This document shows positions 1-8,946 of a stretch of 64,000 nt of DNA, one piece after another (the first letter of the stretch is position 1; every line of letters begins with the position of its first letter). The notes under the pieces are model-generated. The model did no database searches and was not told the origin of the DNA. It saw only the letters and a list, made by a program, of their open reading frames with translations. The stretch is from contig NZ_CP068082.1 of NCBI RefSeq assembly GCF_016724845.1, positions 2,356,001-2,420,000 on the forward strand, given 5' to 3'. The translations under genes were made by a program, and so were the position numbers. This DNA comes from Sphingobacterium spiritivorum (GTDB lineage: Bacteria > Bacteroidota > Bacteroidia > Sphingobacteriales > Sphingobacteriaceae).

Positions 1-500
1 GTGTCAAGGTTGAATTTTTTGAGCTTTTCTGTAGAGGAATAAACAGGTTGCAGACTTTGATTTCCGATCTTTTGTTCCTGTGCATTATAGAGCTCCATCT
101 CCGGATGTGTAATGGAGATATGTCCGTTAAATTCGGTTGGTTTCCCATAGAGAATATATGGAGAGCCGATTTTAAGTGATTTCTTCAGCCAGGGAATACT
201 TTGAAACCAGACGAGTTCTATTGATCCGGTATCGTCTCTAAACTGGCCGACCAGCCTTCTCCCTCTTTTTTCACCGACTTCCTGCAGGCCAATTAGTCGT
301 CCCAATACCTGGGCGCCGATCATATCGGGATGTAGCTTATGAATTTTGTGAAACTGAGTGCGGTCTATATAGCGGAAAGGGTAATATTCCAGCAGATCAC
401 CTATAGTAAAAACCTGCAACTCTTTTTTGAGTATGTCGGCCTTTTGAGGGCCTACGCCTTTGAGATATTCTATGGGTGTTATTAAAGATAAATTAGCCAC
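1..500 (-). CDS. recG: ATP-dependent DNA helicase RecG, N-terminal part (cut by window start)
   Basis: About 166 N-terminal residues are visible; the rest lies beyond base 1. The protein opens with LSLITPIEYLKGVGPQKAD, a helix-hairpin-helix-like start typical of RecG, and continues into the wedge/OB-fold domain (GDLLEYYPFRYIDRT, then QFRDDTGSIELVWF). RecG is a cytoplasmic helicase that remodels stalled replication forks and branched DNA. No ATG fits the reading frame: the nearest upstream one (511) is followed at once by TAA in its own frame, and the recG frame is closed by a TAG at 525-527. GTG at 500 is therefore the best start. That start codon lies in one arm of a perfect inverted repeat (491-530). 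The family assignment rests on the N-terminal domain only; the helicase motifs are outside the window. Confidence 0.88.
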   Translation of the reverse strand, partial: MANLSLITPIEYLKGVGPQKADILKKELQVFTIGDLLEYYPFRYIDRTQFHKIHKLHPDMIGAQVLGRLIGLQEVGEKRGRRLVGQFRDDTGSIELVWFQSIPWLKKSLKIGSPYILYGKPTEFNGHISITHPEMELYNAQEQKIGNQSLQPVYSSTEKLKKFNLD

Positions 501-530
501 TGCAATTACATTTCTGCTAAGTGGCTAATT
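491..530 (-). promoter_or_regulatory. Inverted repeat covering the recG start codon
   Basis: Bases 491-500 and 521-530 are perfect 10-bp inverted copies (aattagccac / gtggctaatt) separated by 20 bases. The GTG start of recG (500-498) lies inside the downstream arm on the minus strand. In mRNA the stem would hide the start codon. It has no U-tract, so it does not look like a terminator. A translational-control role is inference. Confidence 0.5.
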
Positions 531-553
531 TAAGAAAAATGCTTTAAAAACGG

Positions 554-1246
554 TTAGTATTGTATGACTGGTTTTCCATTTTCACAGCTTACTCCTTTTG
601 CGGGCTTATCATTTTGATTGCTGCAGGGAGGGGAGGCCTGAAGTTTTCTTTTCTGTGCATACAGACTTTCATACTGACGACCTTTTTTGTAAAACTCTTC
701 TCCTCTGATGTTTTCATTGTAGAGTACAGCGATATATTTACAGTCTTGCCGGATATATCCTATTCTCCACAAATTGGGATTCGTACAAGGATCATTCTTA
801 TGGAAATCCACTATTTCTGTAAAATATTTTGGTAGTTCCTCCTCAATTTCCTGCAATGTCATATCTTTAGCATAATAAAGCTCAGCTTTATTGTTCTTGC
901 ATCGTATTCCGATCGGTGGATAGGCTTCAAAATAATCAAGGTAAGGAATCGGAGGAGCATCCGGAGCATTATCAGCGCGCTTGCGGCGAACATGATATTC
1001 TTCTACAAGTTTATTATAGCGCTCTTCAAAACTTGGGTGTACCGGAAGATATACCGGCCCCAGTTGGTAAATAGTAGCGATCTTCCAGACGGATGGATCT
1101 CCGCATGCTACACTTTGTGTCAGTTGTACTATTTCCTGAAACTTTTCGTCTGCCAGACGCCTTAATTCTTCGTAACCAGGATCTTTTTTACAGCCCAAAA
1201 CCAGGATCCCGGACAATAAAAGGAGGGTGCTTAATACTCTTTTCAT
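554..1246 (-). CDS. Small secreted lipoprotein, two-repeat member of a local paralogue family
   Basis: 230 residues with a lipoprotein signal peptide (hydrophobic residues 5-17, lipobox ending VLGC with Cys19). I recognise no named domain. The mature part holds two diverged copies of one module. Each has a conserved Cys, a Pro/Asn-x-x-x-Trp motif (CGDPSVWKI and CTNPNLWRI), a helical stretch, and a final Gly-Ile/Val-x-Cys segment (GIRCKNNKAELYY and GVSCENGKPVIQY). Conserved Cys pairs suggest disulphides outside the cytoplasm. It is the last of three related tandem genes (1249-1680 and 1703-2404 are the others), with 2 bases between it and its upstream neighbour, so one transcript is likely. 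Function unknown. Confidence 0.8.
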   Translation of the reverse strand: MKRVLSTLLLLSGILVLGCKKDPGYEELRRLADEKFQEIVQLTQSVACGDPSVWKIATIYQLGPVYLPVHPSFEERYNKLVEEYHVRRKRADNAPDAPPIPYLDYFEAYPPIGIRCKNNKAELYYAKDMTLQEIEEELPKYFTEIVDFHKNDPCTNPNLWRIGYIRQDCKYIAVLYNENIRGEEFYKKGRQYESLYAQKRKLQASPPCSNQNDKPAKGVSCENGKPVIQY

Positions 1247-1248
1247 AA

Positions 1249-1680
1249 TTAGTTTTTGGTGTTATTATAGATTAATGTTGCTTTCCCGTTCTGACAAATG
1301 ATTCCTGATGGCTTTTGATAAGCCATGCAATTTATAACAGGAGCGACCATAGGCGCATATATTTCCATAATCTGATTATGGTTGTAGATCAGCTGCTCAA
1401 GTTTTGTTCTGTCCAGGCTTTTGTGATAAACAATGTGTGATAATCCACATTCTGTGCGCATATCGGTCATATTCCAATCTGTGGGGTCGGTACAGGGGAT
1501 ACTGGTTGTTAACTCATTTATCTTTTTGTAAGAATCTGTTGAAAGTTTTTCTAATTGTTCCTGACTAAAGTTTTTATACGGATTGGGGATATCAGGAATA
1601 CAGCAGTCTTTTCTTTTACAACTAAAAAAGATCAGGATTACCATAAAGACCAGCGATGCTGAAAGTGCTCTATGTTTCAT
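1249..1680 (-). CDS. Small lipoprotein, single-repeat member of the same family
   Basis: The start at 1680 (MKHRALSAS) gives a 143-residue product with a clean signal peptide and a lipobox ending FFSC. An alternative ATG at 1689 adds three residues. The mature part holds only one copy of the module found twice in each neighbour: CTDPTDWNM, a Cys about 15 residues later (TECGLSHIVYH), a helical stretch, and the closing GIICQNGKATLIY. It therefore looks like a half-length paralogue, from a deletion or representing the ancestral single-domain form. Function unknown; surface or periplasmic location is inferred from the signal. Confidence 0.72.
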   Translation of the reverse strand: MKHRALSASLVFMVILIFFSCKRKDCCIPDIPNPYKNFSQEQLEKLSTDSYKKINELTTSIPCTDPTDWNMTDMRTECGLSHIVYHKSLDRTKLEQLIYNHNQIMEIYAPMVAPVINCMAYQKPSGIICQNGKATLIYNNTKN

Positions 1681-1702
1681 AATATTCATAATATATACTG
1701 AT

Positions 1703-2404
1703 TTAGTATTTAACAGCAGGTTTACCATTCTCACAAGCTACTCCTTTTGCCGGTTTATCATTGACAGACGGACAATTCATAGACTTATCCAAAACTGTTT
1801 TGCGATAATACAGGTGAGCATACTCTTCCATTCTCTTAGAGAACTCTCTAAATCTGTCAGTCTGTGTATAGGCTATTGATACAAATTCACAATCTTTTCG
1901 TATCGTAGTCACATACCATCCTGTAGCCGAACTACATGTCTGCTCTTTAAAAAAGTCTCTGATTTCCGGGAAAAGTTTCTGTAAACGATCATTGACCTCT
2001 GTTAAGTCAAAATCATTGGCAGTGACCACTTTAATCCTGCCTTCTGTACAACGTAATCCAAAGTGAGGCGGAAGGACGGCAATTGACGTTCTGGCGGTAT
2101 TGAGTACCGGCCCTTTATAGAGCTTGCCGGCTCTTGTGAAGAGTTCACTCGCTTCTTGTACTAATTTTTTGTAATCCTGTTCAAAACTTGGGTGCACCGG
2201 GAAATAACCATAGTTATAGAGGGTGTCTATGCGCCATTCATTCAGATTGCCACAGGAGCGATCTTTAGTAAGTTGTATGGCTTCCTGAACTTTGAGGTTG
2301 GCTAGTCTGTTTAGCTCTTCATAGGACTCTCCTTCTTTCTTGCAGCCCATTAGTGTGAGAATAAGGATCGAAAGTATCGAGATCGATACGGCTTTGATTT
2401 TCAT
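1703..2404 (-). CDS. Small secreted lipoprotein, two-repeat member, first gene of the trio
   Basis: 233 residues, signal peptide with lipobox ending TLMGC, then two copies of the family module (CGNLNEWRI and CSSATGWYV, each followed by a helix and a GLRCTEGRIKVV or GVACENGKPAVKY ending). The C-terminal 20 residues are nearly identical to those of the 554-1246 product (NDKPAKGV-CENGKP), which shows recent common origin. It probably heads the three-gene operon, and the 130 bp upstream of 2404 should hold the promoter, although I see no clear consensus box. Function unknown. Confidence 0.8.
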   Translation of the reverse strand: MKIKAVSISILSILILTLMGCKKEGESYEELNRLANLKVQEAIQLTKDRSCGNLNEWRIDTLYNYGYFPVHPSFEQDYKKLVQEASELFTRAGKLYKGPVLNTARTSIAVLPPHFGLRCTEGRIKVVTANDFDLTEVNDRLQKLFPEIRDFFKEQTCSSATGWYVTTIRKDCEFVSIAYTQTDRFREFSKRMEEYAHLYYRKTVLDKSMNCPSVNDKPAKGVACENGKPAVKY

Positions 2405-2485
2405 AACAATAATAATATGGTTTTAGAGTGAGACGGTGATTGTAATAGTTTTGCTACAGCTGTATTGTTATTTTAATAAAAATAG

Positions 2486-2518
2486 TAATGCCCCTGATCA
2501 ATAAGATCAGAGGCATTA
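2486..2518 (-). terminator. Rho-independent terminator after PUL A susD
   Basis: A 14-bp stem with one G-U-type pair (AATGCCTCTGATC with GATCAGGGGCATT on the minus strand) and a 5-base loop, followed by a T-rich run. It lies 24 bases past the susD stop. Confidence 0.75.
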
Positions 2519-2541
2519 TACAGAGATATGAATAAGGATTT

Positions 2542-4212
2542 TTAGAAATTTCCTTGTTCTTTGTCCCACCACAGACGGGTGCCCCCGTTGTCGGCACCAC
2601 CAAGTAACTGTATGGCTTTTTGCACTTCGGCACCATTGGCATTGTATTCATTTTGCGGGAAAGGCAATCTTCTGATCTGTACAGCCGTACTGATCGTGCC
2701 TCCGCTGTTGTTGACCACAACAGGGAATATTTTCGGATATCCTGTTCTTCTGTATTCACTCCATGCTTCCTGTCCTTCAGGGAATATGGCTAGCCATTTC
2801 TGTGTGATGATACGTTCCAGCTTTTGTTCATTGCTTGCTGACTCATCCCATTTGATGGTGATTGCTGTCATGGCCTGGGCGTCATTTTTCGTATTCTTGG
2901 GATCTGTATATTTGACAGGTATATTCGTGTTATCCTGAATGTAGTTGTTCAATTGAGATGAGACATTCCATTGCTGGAAGGATAGATCTATTCCTTTCTC
3001 ATATAGCGATTGTGCTGTGCCACCTGCATTTGCCCATCCCCGGAGCGCAGCTTCTGCTCTCAGGAAGTATATTTCAGCAGCAGTCATGAGTACCGGAGCT
3101 GTAGTCGCAGTAAAAGAAGGATTGCCATCGGTTGTATTTAATGATGAATAAGATTTATACTTATCTTTTTCTATACCGTCTGCACCGGCGCGTATCCCTT
3201 TGTACTGTCCTGCAAATGCAGGATCAGTGGCTTTATCCATGTATCTGGAGATACGGGGATCCTGATAACCTACCATAAATGATTCCAGGGATGCATTAAT
3301 ACGGGTGTCATCCCAGTTTTTTGCAATAAAGAATAATGGGTTGGAGAAGTTAGCATCTGTTGGAATATTGATCTTGAAATTATCGGTATTTACTTCTATT
3401 ACTCCGCCATTTGCAGGGTTAAGGGCTTTTTCCGCTTGTTCACGTGCTAATTGCGGATTTACTTTTACAATACGCATAGCTAAGCGCAAACGAAGGGAAT
3501 TGGATAATTTGAGCCAGTTTCTGAAACGTGCGGTATTGTCAGCTCCTTTATAAACCAGGTCAATATCATTAATTTTATCCGGAACAGGACTCGCAGATGG
3601 ATTCGTGATGTAGTCCTGCAGTATTTTTGAGGAAGCATCCAGATCGCTGAAAAAACTGGTATAGATATCTGCCTGACTGTCATATGGAATATCTCCTGTA
3701 ATACCCGCTTTGCTGTAAGGAATCGGACCGTAAATGTCGGTTACACGGCTGGCTGCTGCAACTTTCACGACTAAAGCAGATCCCCAAAGTGCCGGATATG
3801 TTTTAGCCAGCTCATTTTTCTCGAGCTTATTCAGCGAGTTGAGTACATTGACGTATAACACTTTGAAAGGTTCCCCGTTCCATCCGTTTACTAAAGCATA
3901 ATTAAGATTGTTCTGACCGCTGTTGAAAGGTGTCGGAGACATGAAGTATCCTGAAAATACGTCTGCATTCAGATTCTGTTGTACCTGATAGGAGTTTGGA
4001 TCGCCCCCACCTGAAAAATTGTAGATGGCCATTTGTGCCTGACGAAAGAATAAGACCAGATCCTGTCCGTCAAGTTTGAGGTCTTCATCTGTCACCCCGA
4101 TATTATTCGTGTTATATTCTTCAAAATTTTTGGTACAACCGCTTAGTACTCCGGCTGATAACGAAAGGAATAATAAATAGCTTCCGTATTTTTTTATATT
4201 AATTTTTTGCAT
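2542..4212 (-). CDS. SusD/RagB-family outer-membrane nutrient-binding lipoprotein (PUL A)
   Basis: 556 residues. The signal peptide ends in a lipobox (GVLSGC), and the lipidated Cys is followed by the typical TKNFEEYNTN segment. The N-terminal helical part is of the SusD-like type, with TPR-like helices around residues 100-260, and the C-terminus has the family's QKWLAIFPEGQEAWSEYRRTGYP signature. SusD proteins form the lid over a SusC channel on the outer face of the outer membrane and capture glycans or peptides. It follows susC after 11 bases in one operon and is closed by a terminator. No enzyme gene is linked to this pair on either side, so the ligand cannot be guessed from context. Confidence 0.93.
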   Translation of the reverse strand: MQKINIKKYGSYLLFLSLSAGVLSGCTKNFEEYNTNNIGVTDEDLKLDGQDLVLFFRQAQMAIYNFSGGGDPNSYQVQQNLNADVFSGYFMSPTPFNSGQNNLNYALVNGWNGEPFKVLYVNVLNSLNKLEKNELAKTYPALWGSALVVKVAAASRVTDIYGPIPYSKAGITGDIPYDSQADIYTSFFSDLDASSKILQDYITNPSASPVPDKINDIDLVYKGADNTARFRNWLKLSNSLRLRLAMRIVKVNPQLAREQAEKALNPANGGVIEVNTDNFKINIPTDANFSNPLFFIAKNWDDTRINASLESFMVGYQDPRISRYMDKATDPAFAGQYKGIRAGADGIEKDKYKSYSSLNTTDGNPSFTATTAPVLMTAAEIYFLRAEAALRGWANAGGTAQSLYEKGIDLSFQQWNVSSQLNNYIQDNTNIPVKYTDPKNTKNDAQAMTAITIKWDESASNEQKLERIITQKWLAIFPEGQEAWSEYRRTGYPKIFPVVVNNSGGTISTAVQIRRLPFPQNEYNANGAEVQKAIQLLGGADNGGTRLWWDKEQGNF

Positions 4213-4223
4213 GATAGTCCAGA

Positions 4224-7200
4224 TTAGAAAGTCGCATTTAAAGTAAGTCCGTAGTTGCGTGTTGCAGGCATCATAAAGATATCTACACCGCTTAGTGTAT
4301 TTCCTGTAGACATAGTAACTTCCGGATCAAAAGGTGCTTTTTTGGAAATATAGAACAGATTACGTCCTACTGCCGAAACTTTTAATTTCTTAATAAAGCC
4401 TTGTTTGATATTGAAGTCATAACCTAATGTCAATTCTCTCAGTCGAACCACTGTCCCGTCATAGATATAGTTGCTGGTAACGGGACCTATCCCACCTGTA
4501 GAAGTATACCATTTATTTGCATCGATGCTGGTGACAGGAACTCCGGCCGGTGTAACACCGTTGATCGCTACGCCTCCTGCTTCACGTGCATCTCCGCTAG
4601 CTTTGGATACACCGTATCCGTCCAGGACAGCCTGTGTCACGGACATTACTTCGTAATCAAACTTACCATCGATCAGGAAGCTAAGCGATAGATTTTTGTA
4701 GCTGAAATTATTATTCCAGCCCATTTGCCAAAGTGGATTGGCATTTCCTAATTTGGTATAGTTTGAATTTTTTTGAGGTATACCATCGCTGACAATGATT
4801 CTCCCTTGATCATCTTTCTGGAAATCCTGTCCGTAGATGTCTCCGAATGAGCCCCCAACTTCGAATTTAGAAGCGTAGTTATTACGGCTTTCTCCTGTAA
4901 GAGAGAAATCTTTGATTCTGTCATCCAGTTCAATGATCTTATTCTTATTGTAAGAATAGTTGATGCTTGTCGTCCAGTTAAAATCTTCTGATTTAACGGC
5001 ATCCAGACTGATTAATGCTTCTATACCCTGATTCTGAATATTTCCGGCATTGATTGCATATTGATTGTAGAATGACGCCTGACTGGCTGCGATCTTAAAG
5101 AACTGATTTTTTGTGTTCGTTTTGTAATAGGTCACATCTACGCCCAGACGGTTATTCCACATTCTCCATTCTGTACCGATCTCCAGAGAGTTGGTCATTT
5201 CCGGTTTCAGTTCTCTTAAGAATGCAATATCGTTTAGGGTAAGGACCGCATACGGATCCAATCTGTTGGTGAGCAGCGTTGTGTATGGCGGCAGATCATT
5301 ACCTACCTGCGCAAATGATCCTCGTATCTTCGCCATATTAATAAACGATGGCAAATTCAGTTTGTCATTCAGTACAACACCCAGACCGGCAGAAGGATAG
5401 AAGAAGGATTTGTTGCCGGTAAAAGCTAACGTGCTTGACCAGTCATTACGTGCTGTAAGGTCTAAGTATAACCAGTTGTCATACGATAGATTGGCACTTG
5501 CAAATACAGACTGTAATTGTCTTCTCATGGCGGAGAGTGTCGAAGGACGGGGAGTTGTCGAATTCTGAAGTGTAAATACATTCGGGATCTTCAGACTTTC
5601 CTGTCCGCTGTTGTAATCAACACCTTCTGTTTTCCAATCGGTGATACTGGTTCCTACCACACCGGAGATCTTGAATTTGTCTGTCACATCGAAATTGACA
5701 TTGGCGACTAAGTCTGCATATTGTTGTGTGATAGTGGTATTTGTATAATCGTATCTTCCGTTTGGTCTGGAAAGGATGCTTTGTGTTCCTGCGTACACTT
5801 TTCTTTCATAGACTTCGCTTGTTCTGTCGAGGCTACCACGAGCCTGAACAGATAACCATGGTGTAGCTGTATATTTTGCACTACCGCTCAGGAGAAGGCG
5901 ATTCCGTACGGAAGAATTCTGATTACGATTGACAATCCACCACGGGTTTTGCTGTGTGGTCTCATTATCTGTTATAGAAAACCAGTTCTGATCGTATAGA
6001 TTTCTTGCAGGATTGAATTTTTCAAAGTCTTTATAGGGTGAGATATCAATACTTCTCGGAAGAAGATAGAGCCCTACAATCGGATTGAAATAAAAACCGG
6101 TCTGAGGTGCATTTTCTAACTTCTGTGTGATATAATTTGCCCCTCCTTCTACTTTTAGTTTATCATTGAAGAAGTTTGCAGATTCTTTAAAGTTGAAGTT
6201 GTGTCGGGAAAGATCATTATTAGGAGTGATTCCCTGAGCCTGCGTATTAGCGTATGAGAAGTAAGTTTGATTTTTTTCGTTTCCTCCGGATAAGGTAATG
6301 GAATTGGTGAAATTATTACCTGTGCGGAAGAACTTCCCTACATTGTCGTAGTTCTGTCCGGAGATTTCCTCTCCCCAACTGGAAGAACCTGTCGTACTTG
6401 CTACTCCGTTGGAACCCTGTCCATATTTATTCTGGAATTCAGGCGTGTAAGCCGGTGTTTCCAAAGTTGCACTGGATGAAAAATTCACTACTGTACGTCC
6501 TTGTTTTCCTGATTTCGTTGTTACGAGGATTACACCATTTGCGGCCTGACTACCGTACAAGGCTGCAGCTGATGCACCTTTCAGGATGGATATATTTTCA
6601 ATATCTTCCGGATTGATAAGTGCAATGGGATCTCCCGGATCGCGCTCACCTCCGAAGACATTGCTTGGCTGCGTTCCGAGTGTACTGTTGTTGATCGGTA
6701 CCCCGTCAATAACATACAGAACCTGGTTGTTTCCGGATGCGGATTTGTTACCACGCAGAACTACTTTCGCAGAACCTCCGGGACCTGAAGAACTTGGAGC
6801 GATATTGACCCCGGCAACCTTACCGTTTAAAGTATTGATCAGATTGGGGCTTTTTACGCGGTTTAATTCTTCCGAATTAACCTGCTGTGTAGAATAGGTT
6901 AATGATTTCTGTGCACGGTTGATACCCAATGCTGTTACAACTACGCTTTCCAGTTCCTGCATGCTGGGTGTCAGCACGATGGTTACCTGTGCTCCGTTTG
7001 CCGCAGCAGTTGCTGTTTTGGTTTCATAGCCTACAGAAGATACACTTAACGTGTTTGATGTGGAAGTCGTATTGATTGTAAACGTTCCGTTCTGGTCGGA
7101 GGAAGCAGCCTGTTCTGTCCCGACCAATTTGATGGTAGCTCCTGCGATCGGAGATTGATTTTGTCCGTCAAGGACAAGCCCTTTGATTTGCCGTGCCTGT

Positions 7201-7289
7201 GCAAATACCTGGCTGCTGCCCAAGCTTAATAGTAGTACTATTAAAGTCGCTTTGAGCAATTCATGTAATTTGATAGTAGTAAGACCCAT
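4224..7289 (-). CDS. SusC/RagA-family TonB-dependent outer-membrane transporter (PUL A)
   Basis: 1021 residues. Order of parts: signal peptide (about 1-30, ending VFAQA), a carboxypeptidase-regulatory-like Ig domain (about 33-110, GLVLDGQNQSPIAGATI), a TonB-box-like stretch (ESVVVTALG), a plug domain with the SusC hallmarks VLYVIDGVPINN and PEDIENISILKGASAAALYG, then a beta-barrel of about 750 residues ending in an aromatic Phe (LTLNATF). It imports oligomers using TonB energy, together with the SusD lipoprotein next to it. Its leader lacks the TGCG direct repeat seen upstream of the four plus-strand susC genes, so it is probably controlled differently. Confidence 0.95.
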   Translation of the reverse strand: MGLTTIKLHELLKATLIVLLLSLGSSQVFAQARQIKGLVLDGQNQSPIAGATIKLVGTEQAASSDQNGTFTINTTSTSNTLSVSSVGYETKTATAAANGAQVTIVLTPSMQELESVVVTALGINRAQKSLTYSTQQVNSEELNRVKSPNLINTLNGKVAGVNIAPSSSGPGGSAKVVLRGNKSASGNNQVLYVIDGVPINNSTLGTQPSNVFGGERDPGDPIALINPEDIENISILKGASAAALYGSQAANGVILVTTKSGKQGRTVVNFSSSATLETPAYTPEFQNKYGQGSNGVASTTGSSSWGEEISGQNYDNVGKFFRTGNNFTNSITLSGGNEKNQTYFSYANTQAQGITPNNDLSRHNFNFKESANFFNDKLKVEGGANYITQKLENAPQTGFYFNPIVGLYLLPRSIDISPYKDFEKFNPARNLYDQNWFSITDNETTQQNPWWIVNRNQNSSVRNRLLLSGSAKYTATPWLSVQARGSLDRTSEVYERKVYAGTQSILSRPNGRYDYTNTTITQQYADLVANVNFDVTDKFKISGVVGTSITDWKTEGVDYNSGQESLKIPNVFTLQNSTTPRPSTLSAMRRQLQSVFASANLSYDNWLYLDLTARNDWSSTLAFTGNKSFFYPSAGLGVVLNDKLNLPSFINMAKIRGSFAQVGNDLPPYTTLLTNRLDPYAVLTLNDIAFLRELKPEMTNSLEIGTEWRMWNNRLGVDVTYYKTNTKNQFFKIAASQASFYNQYAINAGNIQNQGIEALISLDAVKSEDFNWTTSINYSYNKNKIIELDDRIKDFSLTGESRNNYASKFEVGGSFGDIYGQDFQKDDQGRIIVSDGIPQKNSNYTKLGNANPLWQMGWNNNFSYKNLSLSFLIDGKFDYEVMSVTQAVLDGYGVSKASGDAREAGGVAINGVTPAGVPVTSIDANKWYTSTGGIGPVTSNYIYDGTVVRLRELTLGYDFNIKQGFIKKLKVSAVGRNLFYISKKAPFDPEVTMSTGNTLSGVDIFMMPATRNYGLTLNATF

Positions 7290-7634
7290 ATATTGGTGAT
7301 TTTAAGATAGTGTATTATCAAATGATATAATTGTTTATTGTTTTTAATTAAGTCGGCGTTGAATATCAGGTGGGATGCGTCTCGTGTGTAAAAAATTGTC
7401 GCACCGTTTTCTTACAGAAAGGGGAATATAGCAGGTTGCCGTTTTTGAAGGAAAAGGAACCACTAATTACGATATAACCGGATAACAGATAAAGTGACAA
7501 TTACAGTTTATATTTTGTGTGTTAAAAGCATTTAGCAACGCTAAAAAAGCGGATGCTAAAATAAGTACACTTTAACGACTTTTTTGTTTTATTATTGTCA
7601 GTTTTTGAGTAAAATTTTATTCAGGTATGTGTTT
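7290..7634. other. 345-bp intergenic leader of PUL A with one inverted repeat
   Basis: AT-rich, no ORF. It separates the EamA gene from susC; both read on the minus strand, so it holds the 3' end of the EamA transcript and the susC promoter. The only clear structure is the inverted repeat at 7531-7560 (listed separately). I see no exact TAnnTTTG box on the minus strand; a near match (TATCATTTG) lies about 35 bases before the susC start. Confidence 0.5.
7531..7560. terminator. Inverted repeat downstream of the EamA gene, possible terminator or operator
   Basis: TTTAGC-AA-CGC, seven bases, then GCG-GA-TGCTAAA: 30 bases of imperfect dyad symmetry with a T-run on the minus strand only in the loop. 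On the minus strand it sits about 75 bases past the EamA stop and about 240 bases before susC. It could end the upstream transcript or bind a regulator of PUL A. Confidence 0.35.
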
Positions 7635-8549
7635 TTAACCTTTCAGAATTTTTGTCAGGACCTTTGAATTGAAGAGTAGCAATGCCACGATAAGCAAACC
7701 ATAGGCCCAGAATTTGTGCGGATCGACCTGTTCTTTGAAATAGAATACGGCTAAAAAGAAAGCTATTATCGGGTTGATATACAGCATTATGCCAACAGTT
7801 GAGGAGGATATTTTGTTGAGTGCAAACATGCTCAGATACAAGGGAATGATCGTAAATAACAGTGCTATAATGAATGTCGTATACCAGAATACCGGGGCAG
7901 TGGGCAGGGCATGATGATTGAATAATAATTTAGGTATGACGATAACCATGCACAACAGCAACTGTATCGCCAGAATGTTTAATTTGTCAAATCCTTGTAC
8001 GACTCTTTGTATAATAAGGTAGAAAGCATATAATCCACCTATCGCTATAGACCATAATACTTCAATCAATGAGCCGGTAGCCAGCATAATGACACTGCAT
8101 AACGCAAAGAATAAAGCTGTTTTTTTAATCAGGCTCAATTCTTCTCTGAGAATAAAGTGGGCCGCTGCTGTGGTAATGAGGGGGCATAACATATATGCAA
8201 ATGCTGCGGCCTGAATACTGATATGATTGATGCAGTAGATATAGGTATACCAGTTACCAAAGATAAATAAAGAGGCCAGTATAGTGAGCCAGACATATTT
8301 TCGTTTGTCTTTTTGGACCAGTTCTTTATAATGGTAAATATCTTCCTTTAATTTTTTTCTCCGGAATATGAGGATGAATATCCAAAGGATAAGCATGGCC
8401 GTCAGTATGCGAAAATAAAGGATATCTTCAGCCGGCCAACCGCGTATCCAGCGAACAGGGATAGACATAAATCCCCAGATGAAAGGGGCTAAAAAAGCCG
8501 CTAAGAAATACTTTCCGCGGCTTTCTGTATGTTTTATTTCGTTATTCAC
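7635..8549 (-). CDS. EamA/DMT-superfamily (RarD-like) inner-membrane transporter
   Basis: 304 residues from a GTG at 8549 that shares one base with the TAG stop of the upstream RidA gene, so the two are translationally coupled. Longer upstream starts would overlap most of that gene's end. About ten hydrophobic segments are visible, arranged as two five-helix halves, starting at FLAAFLAPFIWGFMSIPVRW and ending VALLLFNSKVL. This matches drug/metabolite transporters of the EamA family, usually exporters of small metabolites. The N-terminal WGFMSIPVRW and the FR-x-LTA region are RarD-like. The substrate cannot be told from sequence; the link to RidA hints at amino-acid or amine metabolism but is only suggestive. 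Confidence 0.82.
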   Translation of the reverse strand: MNNEIKHTESRGKYFLAAFLAPFIWGFMSIPVRWIRGWPAEDILYFRILTAMLILWIFILIFRRKKLKEDIYHYKELVQKDKRKYVWLTILASLFIFGNWYTYIYCINHISIQAAAFAYMLCPLITTAAAHFILREELSLIKKTALFFALCSVIMLATGSLIEVLWSIAIGGLYAFYLIIQRVVQGFDKLNILAIQLLLCMVIVIPKLLFNHHALPTAPVFWYTTFIIALLFTIIPLYLSMFALNKISSSTVGIMLYINPIIAFFLAVFYFKEQVDPHKFWAYGLLIVALLLFNSKVLTKILKG

Positions 8550-8935
8550 TATGCTTTCCAGGCAATGACTGATATTTCTACGTTTACATTTTTGGGTAAT
8601 GTCGCTACTGCAACACATTCACGTGCAGGCTGAGCATCTACAAAATACTGGGCATATATTTCATTGACAGTAGCAAAATCGCCCATATCTTTTAAGAAGA
8701 TAGATGTTTTGACTACATCCTTAAAAGAATATCCTGCATGACTTAGAATAGCTTCTACATTTTTGAGTACCTGATGTGTTTCATCGCGGACTCCTGATGT
8801 GATAAGTTCCATTGTCTCCGGAATCAAAGGAATCTGTCCGGATACATATAATGTTTTATCTGCTTTGATGGCTTGGTTGTAAGGCCCGATAGCTGCGGGC
8901 GCTTTTTCAGTGTTTAAAATAATTTTTTCTGACAT
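8549..8935 (-). CDS. RidA/YjgF/UK114-family enamine/imine deaminase
   Basis: 128 residues, the usual size for the family. It has the typical start (IILNTEKAPAAIGPYNQA), the YVSGQIPL strand and the C-terminal RECVAVATLPKNVNVEISVIA signature with the conserved Arg that binds the substrate carboxylate. RidA hydrolyses reactive 2-aminoacrylate-type enamines formed by PLP enzymes, releasing ammonia and protecting those enzymes. It forms trimers in the cytoplasm. It is the middle gene of a minus-strand group with the small membrane protein (12 bases upstream) and the EamA transporter (1-base overlap). Confidence 0.93.
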   Translation of the reverse strand: MSEKIILNTEKAPAAIGPYNQAIKADKTLYVSGQIPLIPETMELITSGVRDETHQVLKNVEAILSHAGYSFKDVVKTSIFLKDMGDFATVNEIYAQYFVDAQPARECVAVATLPKNVNVEISVIAWKA

Positions 8936-8946
8936 GCGTTTAGCGT

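Noticed and set aside
7320..7335. TATCAAATGATA near the PUL A susC start as an operator or exact -7 box.
   Set aside because: Not a perfect palindrome, and the -7 match needs a three-base spacer instead of two.
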